From Maridesulfovibrio sp. (GTDB lineage Bacteria; Desulfobacterota; Desulfovibrionia; Desulfovibrionales; Desulfovibrionaceae): a DNA stretch of 64,000 nt. A program made the position numbers and the translations under genes. Positions 41,930 through 50,992 of this stretch are shown here, one piece after another (position 1 is the stretch's first letter; the number at the start of each line of letters is the position of its first letter). Location of the stretch: assembly GCF_963677005.1 (NCBI RefSeq), contig NZ_OY781616.1, positions 3,295,001 to 3,359,000 on the forward strand, read 5' to 3'. The notes under the pieces are model-generated. The model searched no databases. It worked only from the letters and a program-made list of their open reading frames with translations, and had not been told where the DNA came from.

Positions 41930-42214
41930 AATATTCGCGAGTATTTCTTTAACAATAAGTTTTCCAAGACCATGACCTTGATATTCTTCTAAGACCGCAC
42001 AGTCATATATCGCTGCTTGATATGCACCATCAGAAATAGCTCTTCTAAAACCAACCATTTTACCCTCGGAATACGCAAAAATAGTACAGTAACTGGCCTT
42101 AAAGGCTTTTTTATGTATTTCGGGAGGATAGCTTGCCATGTCAACAGATTTCAACGTTTCAGTTATTGCAGTCCAGTCAATACCTTTAGTGTCGTACTTG
42201 AATTTAATGTCCAT
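41792..42214 (-). pseudogene. GNAT N-acetyltransferase, frameshifted at an A7 run
   Basis: From ATG 42214 the frame encodes a GNAT domain: YSEGKMVGFRRAIS, YDCAVLEEYQGHGLGKLIV (acetyl-CoA loop QGHGLG) and LYASPGKEGFYEK, then goes out of register at a run of seven A on the minus strand (T7 at 41871-41877) and stops at 41828. One base fewer would continue as KMGFRKIKTGMACFVNG and DLMTEKGFTE, the normal end of such enzymes, up to the tnsA joint at about 41792. The track of a real C-terminus in the other frame argues for a frameshift mutation, a phase-variable run, or a sequencing error. The longer 128-residue frame alone would lack the last strands. Confidence 0.7.
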
Positions 42215-42429
42215 ATGATAAACTGTTTAAATTCAATATGTTGCGGTTTTATAGCCCTGTCTGCTTGTACAGCCTGAATAAATTGCCAATTTTTCCGAGT
42301 ATTAACACCAGGTTTATCCTTCTTATTTTTCTTCTTTTTCTGAAACCGCTTTACATACTCATCTGCAACAGATTTACAGCTCCGGTCTTTTCTTTGCAGG
42401 ATCAATCCTTGCCGTATCTAAAACAAATC

Positions 42430-44727
42430 TCAGGGGCAGTAACCTTCCTTGCGGGCGATTTCCAGCAGTTTGCAGTTACCCAAAGCACATGCCTTGCGGG
42501 CATCTCGGCATCCGGATTCCTTTTGCCCGGAAAGAAGGTAGGCCAGCCCCCGCCGGAAGTATGCATCGGCGTATTCGGGGTTGATTTCAAGGGCCCGATT
42601 GAAGTCCTGTATGGCCTGCTGGCGCTGATTAAGTAAAGAGTATGTAATCCCCCGGTTCAGGTAAGCCTGCGCGTATTCCGGGTCTATTTCAACCGCACGG
42701 CTGTAATCCTTTATGGCATCCTGAAATCGCTTAAGAACAGTATACACATGGCCCCGGTTGTTATGGACTCTTGAGTATTCCGGGTCAATTTCAATGGCCC
42801 TGGTCAGATCTTCGATCGCACGCTTGTACAGCCCCATCCTGAAATGGACAAGGCCCAGCCCGTTATACGCAGGAGTATATTCCGGATTAATTTCAAGCAC
42901 ATGATTGTAGTCCTCGATGGCTTTGCCGTACTGCTGCAGATCCATAAACGCGCTGGCCCGGTTGCTGTATGCGAAGATGTCCTGCGGATTGAGTTCTATT
43001 GCCCGCGTGTAATCAGTTATTGCCTGCCCCGGACGCCCCATGGTGTATAGCAGTACTCCCCGGTTGGTGTATGCGTTGGAATAGTTCGGCTCCAACTGGA
43101 TGGCACGGTTATAATCCTGAAGAGCCTGATTGTACTGCCCGATGTCACGATAGACATTACCTCTGTTGTAGAAGCATTCGGCCAGATCCTGAGCAAGTTC
43201 TATTGCGCGGTTGTAATCGCTTATCGCGTTATTGTGCTGCCCGAGTCTGACGAATGCGGAGCCACGGTTCTGATAGGCGCTGACATCTCCGGGGTTAATT
43301 TCAAGAGCCCTGTTGAAATCTTCGACAGCCTGACTGAACCGGCCAAGATCGTAGAAGGCTGTTCCCCGGTTATAGTGGGCTTTTGCGCTTTCGGGATCGA
43401 GTTTAAGGGCTGTGTTGAATTCCTCAACAGCCTGTTGAGTCCGCCCCTGTTCAAGGAATAGCTTTCCAAGATTGTTGTGCGGTCCTGCAAGTGCCGGGTT
43501 GATTTCAATCGCCTGCCTGTAATCCTTTTCGGCCTGCTGTGCTTTCCCAAGACGCGCATAAGCAAGGCCCCGGTTTATAAAAACATTCAAATATCCCGGG
43601 TCAAGCTGCAAAGCTTTATTGTAGTCCTTTACAGCCTGCTGAGGCTGGCCGAGATCAAGATAGACCGTCCCTCGGTTATAGTAGGGCACTGCGCTTTCAG
43701 GATCGATTTTAATGGCCTGTTCGAAGTCTGCCATGGCCTTGCCCAGTTGGCCGAGGTTGGCAAAGGCAACGCCCCGGTTGCTGTACGGGATGGCGTCGTC
43801 GGGATTGATCCTGATTGCCATGTCATAATCTTTTATGGCCCGGTCGTGCTGTTTAAGGTCGGAATAGGCAAGCCCTCTGTTGGTGTAGGCAACAGTACTT
43901 TTGGGATCAAGTTCAATGGCCTGGCTGAAATATCCGATGGCTCTATAGGGATCGGAGCATTTGTCTCCCTCCCATAATGCCGCTGCCTTCAGAATCCAGC
44001 TTTCCGCATCGAGCGACTTTCCGGCTTCCGTAAAATTCTGTTTGATGGTCTGTTCTTCGGCGGGACTTTTCTTGAGCGCGCTGTTTTCCTCTTCCAGCTT
44101 ATCAATCCGCGCAAGCAGTCTTTTGTTCTGCTCCTGAATCTGTCTGTACTTTTCCAGATGCGCACGGTCGGAGAGAACGGTTTTTATGCGCTCCTCAAGG
44201 GCTGAAGGGTCTATTTCGATCCTGACCACTGCTTCCATGCAGAAAACATTGCCGTCCATGAACTGGCGCTCGCTGACAACTTCTGTTTTAAGCACTCCGA
44301 CCGCTAGCGCCATGATTTCGTTCTGCTCAAGCCTGCCGTTTTTAACAACGGTCATGGTTTCAAGGTAGGTCCCGGCTTCTTCCAGCGCATCCCGTTTGGC
44401 CCTTCCCACTGCGAATTTTCTGGCCTGAGACGGTGAAATTTCCCCGGTTACGTGCTGACGAACTGTTTTTTCAACTACGGATTTTTTACTGTTTGAAATG
44501 GATGATCGGGCTGTTTTCTCCGCAGGATGTTCTGCAGCGGTTTCAGCGTTTTTCTTATCTACGACCGGTTTTTCCTCTACAACCGGATGAGCGGGTTGTG
44601 CGGGAACAGGCTGCTCCTGCGTTGCAACAGCGGCCTCAGTCTGATCGGCCTGATGCGGAGTTGCGCATCCCGCAAGAAAAGACAGGACGAAGATCAGCAG
44701 GATTGTTTGCAGCAGATTTAATTTCAT
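42430..44727 (-). CDS. TPR-repeat lipoprotein
   Basis: A 765-residue predicted lipoprotein (lipobox LAGC near residue 20). A Pro/Glu/Ala-rich linker leads to a domain at about 95-195 (ARKFAVGRAKRDALEEAGTY, VRIEID) that resembles FlgT-N/LPP20-type surface domains, then a short coiled coil (KRLLARIDKLEEENSALKK). Fourteen tetratricopeptide repeats of 34 residues follow, each with the Y.NRG.....G...A..D...AI.I(N/D)P pattern. Repeats are near-identical, so the array probably expands and shrinks. The C-terminus is Cys-rich (SGCRDARKACALGNC). A scaffold role in the periplasm or at the outer membrane is likely. The 215-bp gap below it (42215-42429) holds only an unassigned minus-strand frame (from 42405, Lys-rich) that I do not trust. 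Confidence 0.85.
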   Translation of the reverse strand: MKLNLLQTILLIFVLSFLAGCATPHQADQTEAAVATQEQPVPAQPAHPVVEEKPVVDKKNAETAAEHPAEKTARSSISNSKKSVVEKTVRQHVTGEISPSQARKFAVGRAKRDALEEAGTYLETMTVVKNGRLEQNEIMALAVGVLKTEVVSERQFMDGNVFCMEAVVRIEIDPSALEERIKTVLSDRAHLEKYRQIQEQNKRLLARIDKLEEENSALKKSPAEEQTIKQNFTEAGKSLDAESWILKAAALWEGDKCSDPYRAIGYFSQAIELDPKSTVAYTNRGLAYSDLKQHDRAIKDYDMAIRINPDDAIPYSNRGVAFANLGQLGKAMADFEQAIKIDPESAVPYYNRGTVYLDLGQPQQAVKDYNKALQLDPGYLNVFINRGLAYARLGKAQQAEKDYRQAIEINPALAGPHNNLGKLFLEQGRTQQAVEEFNTALKLDPESAKAHYNRGTAFYDLGRFSQAVEDFNRALEINPGDVSAYQNRGSAFVRLGQHNNAISDYNRAIELAQDLAECFYNRGNVYRDIGQYNQALQDYNRAIQLEPNYSNAYTNRGVLLYTMGRPGQAITDYTRAIELNPQDIFAYSNRASAFMDLQQYGKAIEDYNHVLEINPEYTPAYNGLGLVHFRMGLYKRAIEDLTRAIEIDPEYSRVHNNRGHVYTVLKRFQDAIKDYSRAVEIDPEYAQAYLNRGITYSLLNQRQQAIQDFNRALEINPEYADAYFRRGLAYLLSGQKESGCRDARKACALGNCKLLEIARKEGYCP

Positions 44728-44853
44728 GAAGACATCCTCCGGTAGTGGCCCGCACCGTATAAAGCAAATGATTTTGCTTATTCATACAATAAAGCAGTCC
44801 CCGGAAAATGGCAAAACCAAATGATATTAATCAGGCTTTCCTGTGTGGAGAGT

Positions 44854-47800
44854 CTACAGCTGCAGCTTTTTGAATTTGATCTCCTCAACTCCGCAATAAA
44901 GCACAGGCACTACAAAGACCGTCAGTATCGCGATGGTCATGCCTCCGAAGGATGGTATGGCCATGGGGACCATGATGTCCGAGCCGCGGCCCGTGGAGGT
45001 GAGGATCGGCAGCAGGGCCAGGATTGTTGTTGCCGAAGTCATCAGGGCCGGACGGATTCTGCGTTGTGCTCCTGAAACTATAGCTTGCCTGATCTCAGCT
45101 ATGGAGTTAATTTTGCGGTCTTTTCTGCTTTCATCAAGGTAGGTGGCCATGATTACCCCGTCATCCGAGGCAATACCGAACAGGGCCAGGAATCCGACCC
45201 AGATTGCAACGCTCAGGTTGATGGGGCTGACCTGAAACAGTTCTCTCATATCCGTTCCGAACATGGTGAAATTCATGAACCACGGCTGGCCATAGAGCCA
45301 GATCATTAGAAAACCGCCGGACCATGCCACGAAGATTCCCGAGAAGACCATCATGGTTGTCGCCATGGATTTGAACTGCAGGTAAAGAATCAGCACAATG
45401 AAGAGCAGGGCCAGCGGCAGAATTACTGCCAGCTTTTTCTGGGCCCGGATCTGATTCTCATAGCTTCCGGCGAATTCGTATGACACGCCTGCCGGGATGA
45501 CCAGTTCGCCGGACTTGATTTTGGAATTCAGAAAGGCCCGGGCCTGTTCAACCACGTCCACTTCTGCGAATCCCGGTTTTTTATCAAAAAGGACATAGCC
45601 TACAAGGAATGTGTCTTCACTTTTTATGACCTGCGGACCGCGTACGTATCTAATTTCCGCGAGCTGGCTTAAGGGAATCTGTTCCCCGCCGGGCGCACTG
45701 ACTAGAATGTTGCCTATGGCATCAATGTTATCCCTCAATTCCCGCAGATAGCGGAGCCTGACGGGATAGCGTTCCCGGCCTTCCACCGTGGTTGTGACCA
45801 CCTTGCCGCCAACTGCGACTTCGATAACATCCTGAACCTGCGACAGCATGACGCCGTGCCTTGCAATTGCCTCGCGGTCGATGACGATTTCCAGATATGG
45901 TTTGCCGACAATGCGGTCCGCAATGACCGCTTCCGGCTGAACCGAGCCGACCTGTTTGAGCAGTCTTTCAAGATCAAGGGCCACTTTTTCCAGAGTTTCA
46001 AGATCGGGACCTTTGACCTTTATGCCCATGGGCGCACGCATACCCGACTGGAGCATTACTATTCGCGCCGCAATGGGCTGCAGCTTGGGGGCCGAGGTTA
46101 CACCGGGCACTTCGGCGGCTTTTACAATCTCATCCCAGATGTCGTTGGGCGAGGATATCCCTTTCCATGCTTTTCGGTCCGGGTTCAGGCCGGGACTCAG
46201 GGCCGGGCGCCAGATTCTGAACGGTTTGCCGTCAGGGTCCGGGATGAGTTTTCCCTTATCATCCCGCTCGAAATAACCCTGAACAAGATATGGGTAGCCG
46301 TCCTTGGCGGTAACCAGCTTTCCTTCGACATTGCGGAAAAAGTCTTGCTGGTCGGGGTCAAACCGGAACCGCAGCCTTTCCCCGAATTTATCCACCAGAT
46401 ATTCCGATTTGTAATTGATGACCGTTTCGATCATGGAAATAGGTGCCGGATCAAGCGGCGTTTCAGCTCGTCCGAGTTTCCCTACAGCGGACTCAACTTC
46501 CGGGATGGACTGGATCATCATATCCTGCTTGCGGAGCACGTCCATGGCTTCCCCTATGGATGCGTGGGGCATGGTTGTGGGCATGAACAGGAATGCCCCT
46601 TCATCCAGATCGGGCATGAATTCCTTGCCGAGTCCGGGGAAGGTGTGAGCCAGTTTCACATATGGCGCTGAGGATTTGATCGATTCGGGCAGGAAGCCGG
46701 TCAGGTTGGCGAAACCAAGCCAGATGGAAAGTCCCAGTGCAATGATGAACATGGGCAGGGACAGGAAGAGCAGTTTGTGGTTAAGGCACCAGCCCAGCAT
46801 TCCGGTGTATCCGCGGCGGAAAAAGTCGAAAAACAGCATCAGCCCGCCGATGACAAGCGCAACGAACAGGTAGTTGTTGAGCATGCCCTTTTCCGGCCCC
46901 AGCGGCAGCCATGACCGGGTAAGCACATAAGCCACCATGATGACGATGATCCATGTTTCCGCATAGTTTGCGTAGCGGTGTAATTTTCCCGGTACGAAGG
47001 GGAGCGCAAGATGCTTGATGCCCACGTAGATGAAAAACAGTCCGGGCCACCACTTGAGCAGGATGGAAACAGCCAGACCGCAGAGCAGGTAAAGTCCGGC
47101 GGTGATGTATGTTTTCCTGCTTTTCCGGAATCTGCTGCGGGCGGAAAAAAGCAGTTCCGCTGCCGGAGGCAGAATGGTCAGGGCCACGACAATGGATGCC
47201 AGCAGGGCAAAGGTTTTGGTGTAGGCCAGCGGCTTGAACAGCTTTCCCTCGGCCCCGTCCATGGCAAATACCGGCATGAAGCTGACAATTGTTGTTGCCA
47301 CGGCAGTCATGACCGCGCTGCCGACCTCGGCCGTTCCTTCATAGATCAGGGACAGTCTGCTTGCTCCCTCTTTTGCCTCTTCAATTTTTTTGAGGATGTT
47401 CTCGCAGATTATGATTCCCATATCGACCATGGTGCCGATGGCGATAGCTATCCCTGAGAGGGCCACGATATTTGCGTCCACCTTGAATACCCGCATGCCC
47501 ATAAAGCACATGAGCACGGCAAGGGGGAGAAGCGAGGAAATTAGCAGCGAACTCTTGAGATGAATAACCGCAATCAGGACAACTATTATCGTGATCAGTA
47601 TTTCCTGCGTGAGGGCCGTATTGAGCGTTCCGAGAGTCTCGTGGATCAGTCCGGAGCGGTCATAGAAAGGGACAACGGTCAATTTGCTTTCAGTCCCGTC
47701 CGGCAGGACCTTTGAAGGCAGCCCCGGAGAAATATCCTTTATTTTTTGTTTTATATTATCAATGACCTGAAGAGGATTCTCCCCGTAGCGCACAACAGCC

Positions 47801-48759
47801 ACGCCGCCAACAACCTCAGCACCTCCCTTGTCCAGCGCTCCGCGGCGCAGGGCCGGGCCTTCGGTAACACGGGCCACGTCGCGAACGTAGATGGGGATGT
47901 TGTTGACCACCTTGACCACCGAGCTTTCAATGTCGCTCAGTTTCTTGATAAAGCCGATGCCGCGGATAACGTATTCGGCGTTGTTAATTTCAATGGTCCG
48001 TGCGCCAACATCAAGGTTGGACATTTTCACTGCGCGGTAAACGTCATTAAGGGTAACCTTTGCGGCCCGCATGGCGTCTGGGTCGACATCAATCTGGTAT
48101 TCCTTGACAAAACCGCCTACGGAAGCCACTTCGCTCACTCCTTCTGCCGAGAGCAGGGCATAGCGGACGTACCAGTCCTGTACGGAGCGCAACTCGTCGA
48201 GGTCCCAGCCTCCCGTGGGGTTGCCCTGTGGGTCACGGCCTTCTATCGTGTACCAGTAGACCTGTCCCAGCGCAGTGGCATCGGGTCCGAGTGCCGGTTT
48301 CACATCGGCTGGCAGTGTTCCGGCCGGCAGGCTGTTCAGCTTTTCAATGAGTCGTGATCGTGACCAGTAGAAATCAACATCTTCACTGAAGATCACGTAA
48401 ATGGTGGAGAATCCGAACATGGAGTAGCTGCGTACCGTCTTGACTCCCGGGATTCCGAGCAGCGCCACGGTGAGCGGATAACTGATCTGGTCTTCCACAT
48501 CCTGCGGTGAGCGACCCATCCACTGGGTGAAAACAATCTGCTGGTTCTCGCCGATATCCGGGATGGCATCCACCGGGACCGGTGAACGCTCCATGCCGCC
48601 CACGTCCCAGTTGAACGGGGCGGTATATATGCCGCCGCCGATAACCAGAAGCAGGAGTATGGCCACGACCAGTTTCTGCTCCAGACAGAAAAGGATGATT
48701 TTTTCAGTTAAGGAGCGGGGCTCGGGACGATTCATGCCGGGAGTATTGTTTGCGCTCAT
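44854..48759 (-). CDS. cusA: Heavy-metal RND efflux permease, CusA type
   Basis: Inner-membrane proton-driven pump for Cu(I)/Ag(I), the core of a CusCBA tripartite exporter. It has 1301 residues against about 1050 for E. coli CusA. Signatures: VDAIPDIGENQQIVFTQW, GRSPQDVEDQISYPL, GTMVDMGIIICENILKK with its proton-relay Asp, EFMPDLDEGAFLFMPTT, and Met-lined substrate segments MLQSGMRAPMG. GIASDDGVIMATYLDE marks the second-repeat helix. The extra length is an insertion of several hydrophobic helices (about residues 545-665) between the two repeats, plus a longer periplasmic loop (about 800-880). Start ATG 48759 lies 15 bp after the cusB stop. Confidence 0.94.
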   Translation of the reverse strand: MSANNTPGMNRPEPRSLTEKIILFCLEQKLVVAILLLLVIGGGIYTAPFNWDVGGMERSPVPVDAIPDIGENQQIVFTQWMGRSPQDVEDQISYPLTVALLGIPGVKTVRSYSMFGFSTIYVIFSEDVDFYWSRSRLIEKLNSLPAGTLPADVKPALGPDATALGQVYWYTIEGRDPQGNPTGGWDLDELRSVQDWYVRYALLSAEGVSEVASVGGFVKEYQIDVDPDAMRAAKVTLNDVYRAVKMSNLDVGARTIEINNAEYVIRGIGFIKKLSDIESSVVKVVNNIPIYVRDVARVTEGPALRRGALDKGGAEVVGGVAVVRYGENPLQVIDNIKQKIKDISPGLPSKVLPDGTESKLTVVPFYDRSGLIHETLGTLNTALTQEILITIIVVLIAVIHLKSSLLISSLLPLAVLMCFMGMRVFKVDANIVALSGIAIAIGTMVDMGIIICENILKKIEEAKEGASRLSLIYEGTAEVGSAVMTAVATTIVSFMPVFAMDGAEGKLFKPLAYTKTFALLASIVVALTILPPAAELLFSARSRFRKSRKTYITAGLYLLCGLAVSILLKWWPGLFFIYVGIKHLALPFVPGKLHRYANYAETWIIVIMVAYVLTRSWLPLGPEKGMLNNYLFVALVIGGLMLFFDFFRRGYTGMLGWCLNHKLLFLSLPMFIIALGLSIWLGFANLTGFLPESIKSSAPYVKLAHTFPGLGKEFMPDLDEGAFLFMPTTMPHASIGEAMDVLRKQDMMIQSIPEVESAVGKLGRAETPLDPAPISMIETVINYKSEYLVDKFGERLRFRFDPDQQDFFRNVEGKLVTAKDGYPYLVQGYFERDDKGKLIPDPDGKPFRIWRPALSPGLNPDRKAWKGISSPNDIWDEIVKAAEVPGVTSAPKLQPIAARIVMLQSGMRAPMGIKVKGPDLETLEKVALDLERLLKQVGSVQPEAVIADRIVGKPYLEIVIDREAIARHGVMLSQVQDVIEVAVGGKVVTTTVEGRERYPVRLRYLRELRDNIDAIGNILVSAPGGEQIPLSQLAEIRYVRGPQVIKSEDTFLVGYVLFDKKPGFAEVDVVEQARAFLNSKIKSGELVIPAGVSYEFAGSYENQIRAQKKLAVILPLALLFIVLILYLQFKSMATTMMVFSGIFVAWSGGFLMIWLYGQPWFMNFTMFGTDMRELFQVSPINLSVAIWVGFLALFGIASDDGVIMATYLDESRKDRKINSIAEIRQAIVSGAQRRIRPALMTSATTILALLPILTSTGRGSDIMVPMAIPSFGGMTIAILTVFVVPVLYCGVEEIKFKKLQL

Positions 48760-48774
48760 ATCAGTCTCCGAGCC

Positions 48775-50979
48775 TTATTCCCCGGCCTTGAGCTGCCGCT
48801 CCACTTCTCCGCATTTCAGCATTGCCTCCCCGAAGTACGGGTTGCGGATGTCTTCATCGGACTGCAGCCATTTGGCTCCCTTGAAGTCAAAGGCCATGGG
48901 GCAGAACAATTCATAGACCGGCTTACCGGATTTGATCCCCAGTTTTTCAACCGCATCAATCATCCCGTAGGAAAGAGGCTCAAGCCCGGCTCGGGCGCCA
49001 ACGATATCCTGAGCTTCACGGATGGTGGAAATGCCGTCATTGATGTTTTTCAATGCGGCCATCCAGATTTTGTGACTCTCGGTGGAGAGTTGCGCTGCAT
49101 CAAGCTTCTTCAGTTCATCACCCATCAATGCCGCCTGCTGCTGGGCTTTTTGCATGTTGTCCGCAGCAAGAGCCTCGGTAAAAGCCGAATATGACATATA
49201 GACTTTGCCCAACTGAATCTGAAATGCTTCCGGAGCCTCTTCCGCACTTCCGGATTCTGCTGCTTTGGCTGAAATACCGAACGCTGTATCCAGCCGTTTG
49301 AAATGATCTTCCATTTCAGTTGTGATTGATTTCAACCTGCCGGCGTCCTTGACTCCGCTGCCCAGTACGGCATCATTTCCGAGCAGCATGGAGAGTTCCT
49401 TCCAGTAAAGGGACGCGTCACCCTTGAGTCCGGAACCGTCTATCTTTTTCAGGTCTTCGGAAAAGGCGGCAAAGAGTTTGCGGCTTTGTTCAAGGTTTCC
49501 GGACCCGGCCGTTTCCATAAGGGTGTTGAAGTCTTTTTTCAGAAAACCGAGTTTCGATGAAAAAATGGGCGGCAGGGTGTAGCCCGGCATGTCCTCAGCC
49601 TTCATGTCTTTCATGACGTCAGAGGATTCCCCGTGGCTGTGCACCGGGGTGTTCATCCCGCTTTCGGGATTCATCATGCTGGGCCTGGCAATGATCTGGA
49701 TGGCACTGTCGATCTTGAAATTGCCTTTGGTGACAACCTGTTCACCTTCCTTCAGCCCGTACCTGACCACGTAGAAGTTTCCCGCCTTGGGGCCGAGCAC
49801 GATTTCGCGCCCCTCAAAGACTCCTTCCTTTCCGGGAACGGCAATGTAGACCACTGCCCGTTTGCCGGTGATGAGCGGTGCCGAGGCCGGGATGACCAGT
49901 TCCGTATCGTCCTGCTTTCCGCCCTTGTTCACTGCCCGCACGAACATGCCGGGCTTGAGTTGCAGACCTTTGTTCGGAACATCCAGCCGGACCCGGACCG
50001 TACGGGTCTTTTCATTTACCACCGGATCAATGTATACGACCCTCCCTTCGAAGTCCTTTCCGGGATAGGCTTCGGTGGTGAAATCCACTTTCATGCCCAT
50101 TCTGATCCAGGGCAGGTCGGATTCGTAGGCTTCCAGAACCACCCAGACACGGGAGAGGTCGGCGATAGTGTATATCGGGGTGCCTGTTTTTACGTACACA
50201 CCTTCCACCACATCCTTCTTTATCACTATTCCGCTCATGGGCGAGTACAGGATAATGTGTTCCGACGGTTTTCCGCGTTTGATGATGCCGGATATCTGGT
50301 TTTCGGAAAGTCCCAGCAGACGCAGTTTTTCCCTTGCGGCCTGTTCGGTCCGGGCTGCGGTGTTCTTTATTACTTCCAGAGAGTTTCCTTTCAGGGCAGC
50401 CTTGGCCTTGACCGCCTGAATCAGTTCCGCCTGTGCGGTCAGCAGTTCGGGGCTGTAGATGGAGGCCATCGCCTGCCCCTTGCGTACCGAGCTTCCCGTG
50501 TAATCAATGTAGAGCTTGTCTATGCGTCCTCCGGTCCACGCGGTGATGCTCCCCATGCGTGTCTCGTCATAATCGACCTTGCCGAGCATGCGGGTTTCCA
50601 CGCTCACGTTACGCCTGCTTACCGGAGTGGTTTCAATCTCGGCCAGCTTGCGGGCCTGCGGGGTCAGGCTTATCTGGCGGAGACTGACCGCTTCTTCACC
50701 CGACTTGCCGCCCTTTTCAAGCGGAATCAGGTCCATGAAACAGATGGGGCATTTTCCCGGTTCCGGCAGTTGAATCTGGGGATGCATGGAGCAGGTCCAG
50801 ACGATTTTGCCTTCAGTGGTAACCGAACCCTCAAGGCCGTGATCCTTGTGCCCATCGACCAGACTGCTGGCCGGTTTGTGTTCCTCTCCGCCTGAAAGCA
50901 GGTATCCGGCGGCAAAGGCCGCGATTGCAACGATAATGACCGGGATAAGAAGCGATTTTATTTTTTCAGTCTTGCTCAT
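48775..50979 (-). CDS. cusB: CusB-type membrane fusion protein with metal-binding domains at both ends
   Basis: Periplasmic adaptor of 734 residues joining CusA to the outer-membrane channel. After an N-terminal anchor helix comes a heavy-metal-binding domain (WTCSMHPQIQLPEPGKCPIC, 20 residues, then FMDL), then the barrel-sandwich/beta-barrel adaptor core (LGKVDYDETRMGSI, ILYSPMSGIV, GMKVDFTTEAYPGK). The C-terminal ~200 residues are a DUF3347-like helical domain and a final Cys/Met segment (YELFCPMAFDFKGAKW). The two terminal metal-binding modules replace the separate CusF chaperone of E. coli. Start spacing 13 bp after cusC; same operon. Confidence 0.93.
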   Translation of the reverse strand: MSKTEKIKSLLIPVIIVAIAAFAAGYLLSGGEEHKPASSLVDGHKDHGLEGSVTTEGKIVWTCSMHPQIQLPEPGKCPICFMDLIPLEKGGKSGEEAVSLRQISLTPQARKLAEIETTPVSRRNVSVETRMLGKVDYDETRMGSITAWTGGRIDKLYIDYTGSSVRKGQAMASIYSPELLTAQAELIQAVKAKAALKGNSLEVIKNTAARTEQAAREKLRLLGLSENQISGIIKRGKPSEHIILYSPMSGIVIKKDVVEGVYVKTGTPIYTIADLSRVWVVLEAYESDLPWIRMGMKVDFTTEAYPGKDFEGRVVYIDPVVNEKTRTVRVRLDVPNKGLQLKPGMFVRAVNKGGKQDDTELVIPASAPLITGKRAVVYIAVPGKEGVFEGREIVLGPKAGNFYVVRYGLKEGEQVVTKGNFKIDSAIQIIARPSMMNPESGMNTPVHSHGESSDVMKDMKAEDMPGYTLPPIFSSKLGFLKKDFNTLMETAGSGNLEQSRKLFAAFSEDLKKIDGSGLKGDASLYWKELSMLLGNDAVLGSGVKDAGRLKSITTEMEDHFKRLDTAFGISAKAAESGSAEEAPEAFQIQLGKVYMSYSAFTEALAADNMQKAQQQAALMGDELKKLDAAQLSTESHKIWMAALKNINDGISTIREAQDIVGARAGLEPLSYGMIDAVEKLGIKSGKPVYELFCPMAFDFKGAKWLQSDEDIRNPYFGEAMLKCGEVERQLKAGE

Positions 50980-50992
50980 GGTAGTGTCCGGG

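Noticed and set aside
42163..42405. Minus-strand 80-codon frame below the TPR gene
   Set aside because: It is Lys-rich, overlaps the GNAT start, lacks a ribosome site and matches nothing known to me.
42430..44727. Regular 102-bp periodicity as a DNA repeat or CRISPR-like array
   Set aside because: The periodicity is that of 34-residue TPR codons; there are no spacers or identical DNA repeats.
44780..44800. Possible third left end or TnsB site (ACAATAAAG at about 44786)
   Set aside because: Only a 9-base match, in right-end orientation, without a TGTGG/CCACA terminus; it lies in the promoter region of the TPR gene.
49633..50895. 420-codon plus-strand frame opposite cusB
   Set aside because: It is antisense to a recognised adaptor gene; composition is typical of a reverse shadow.
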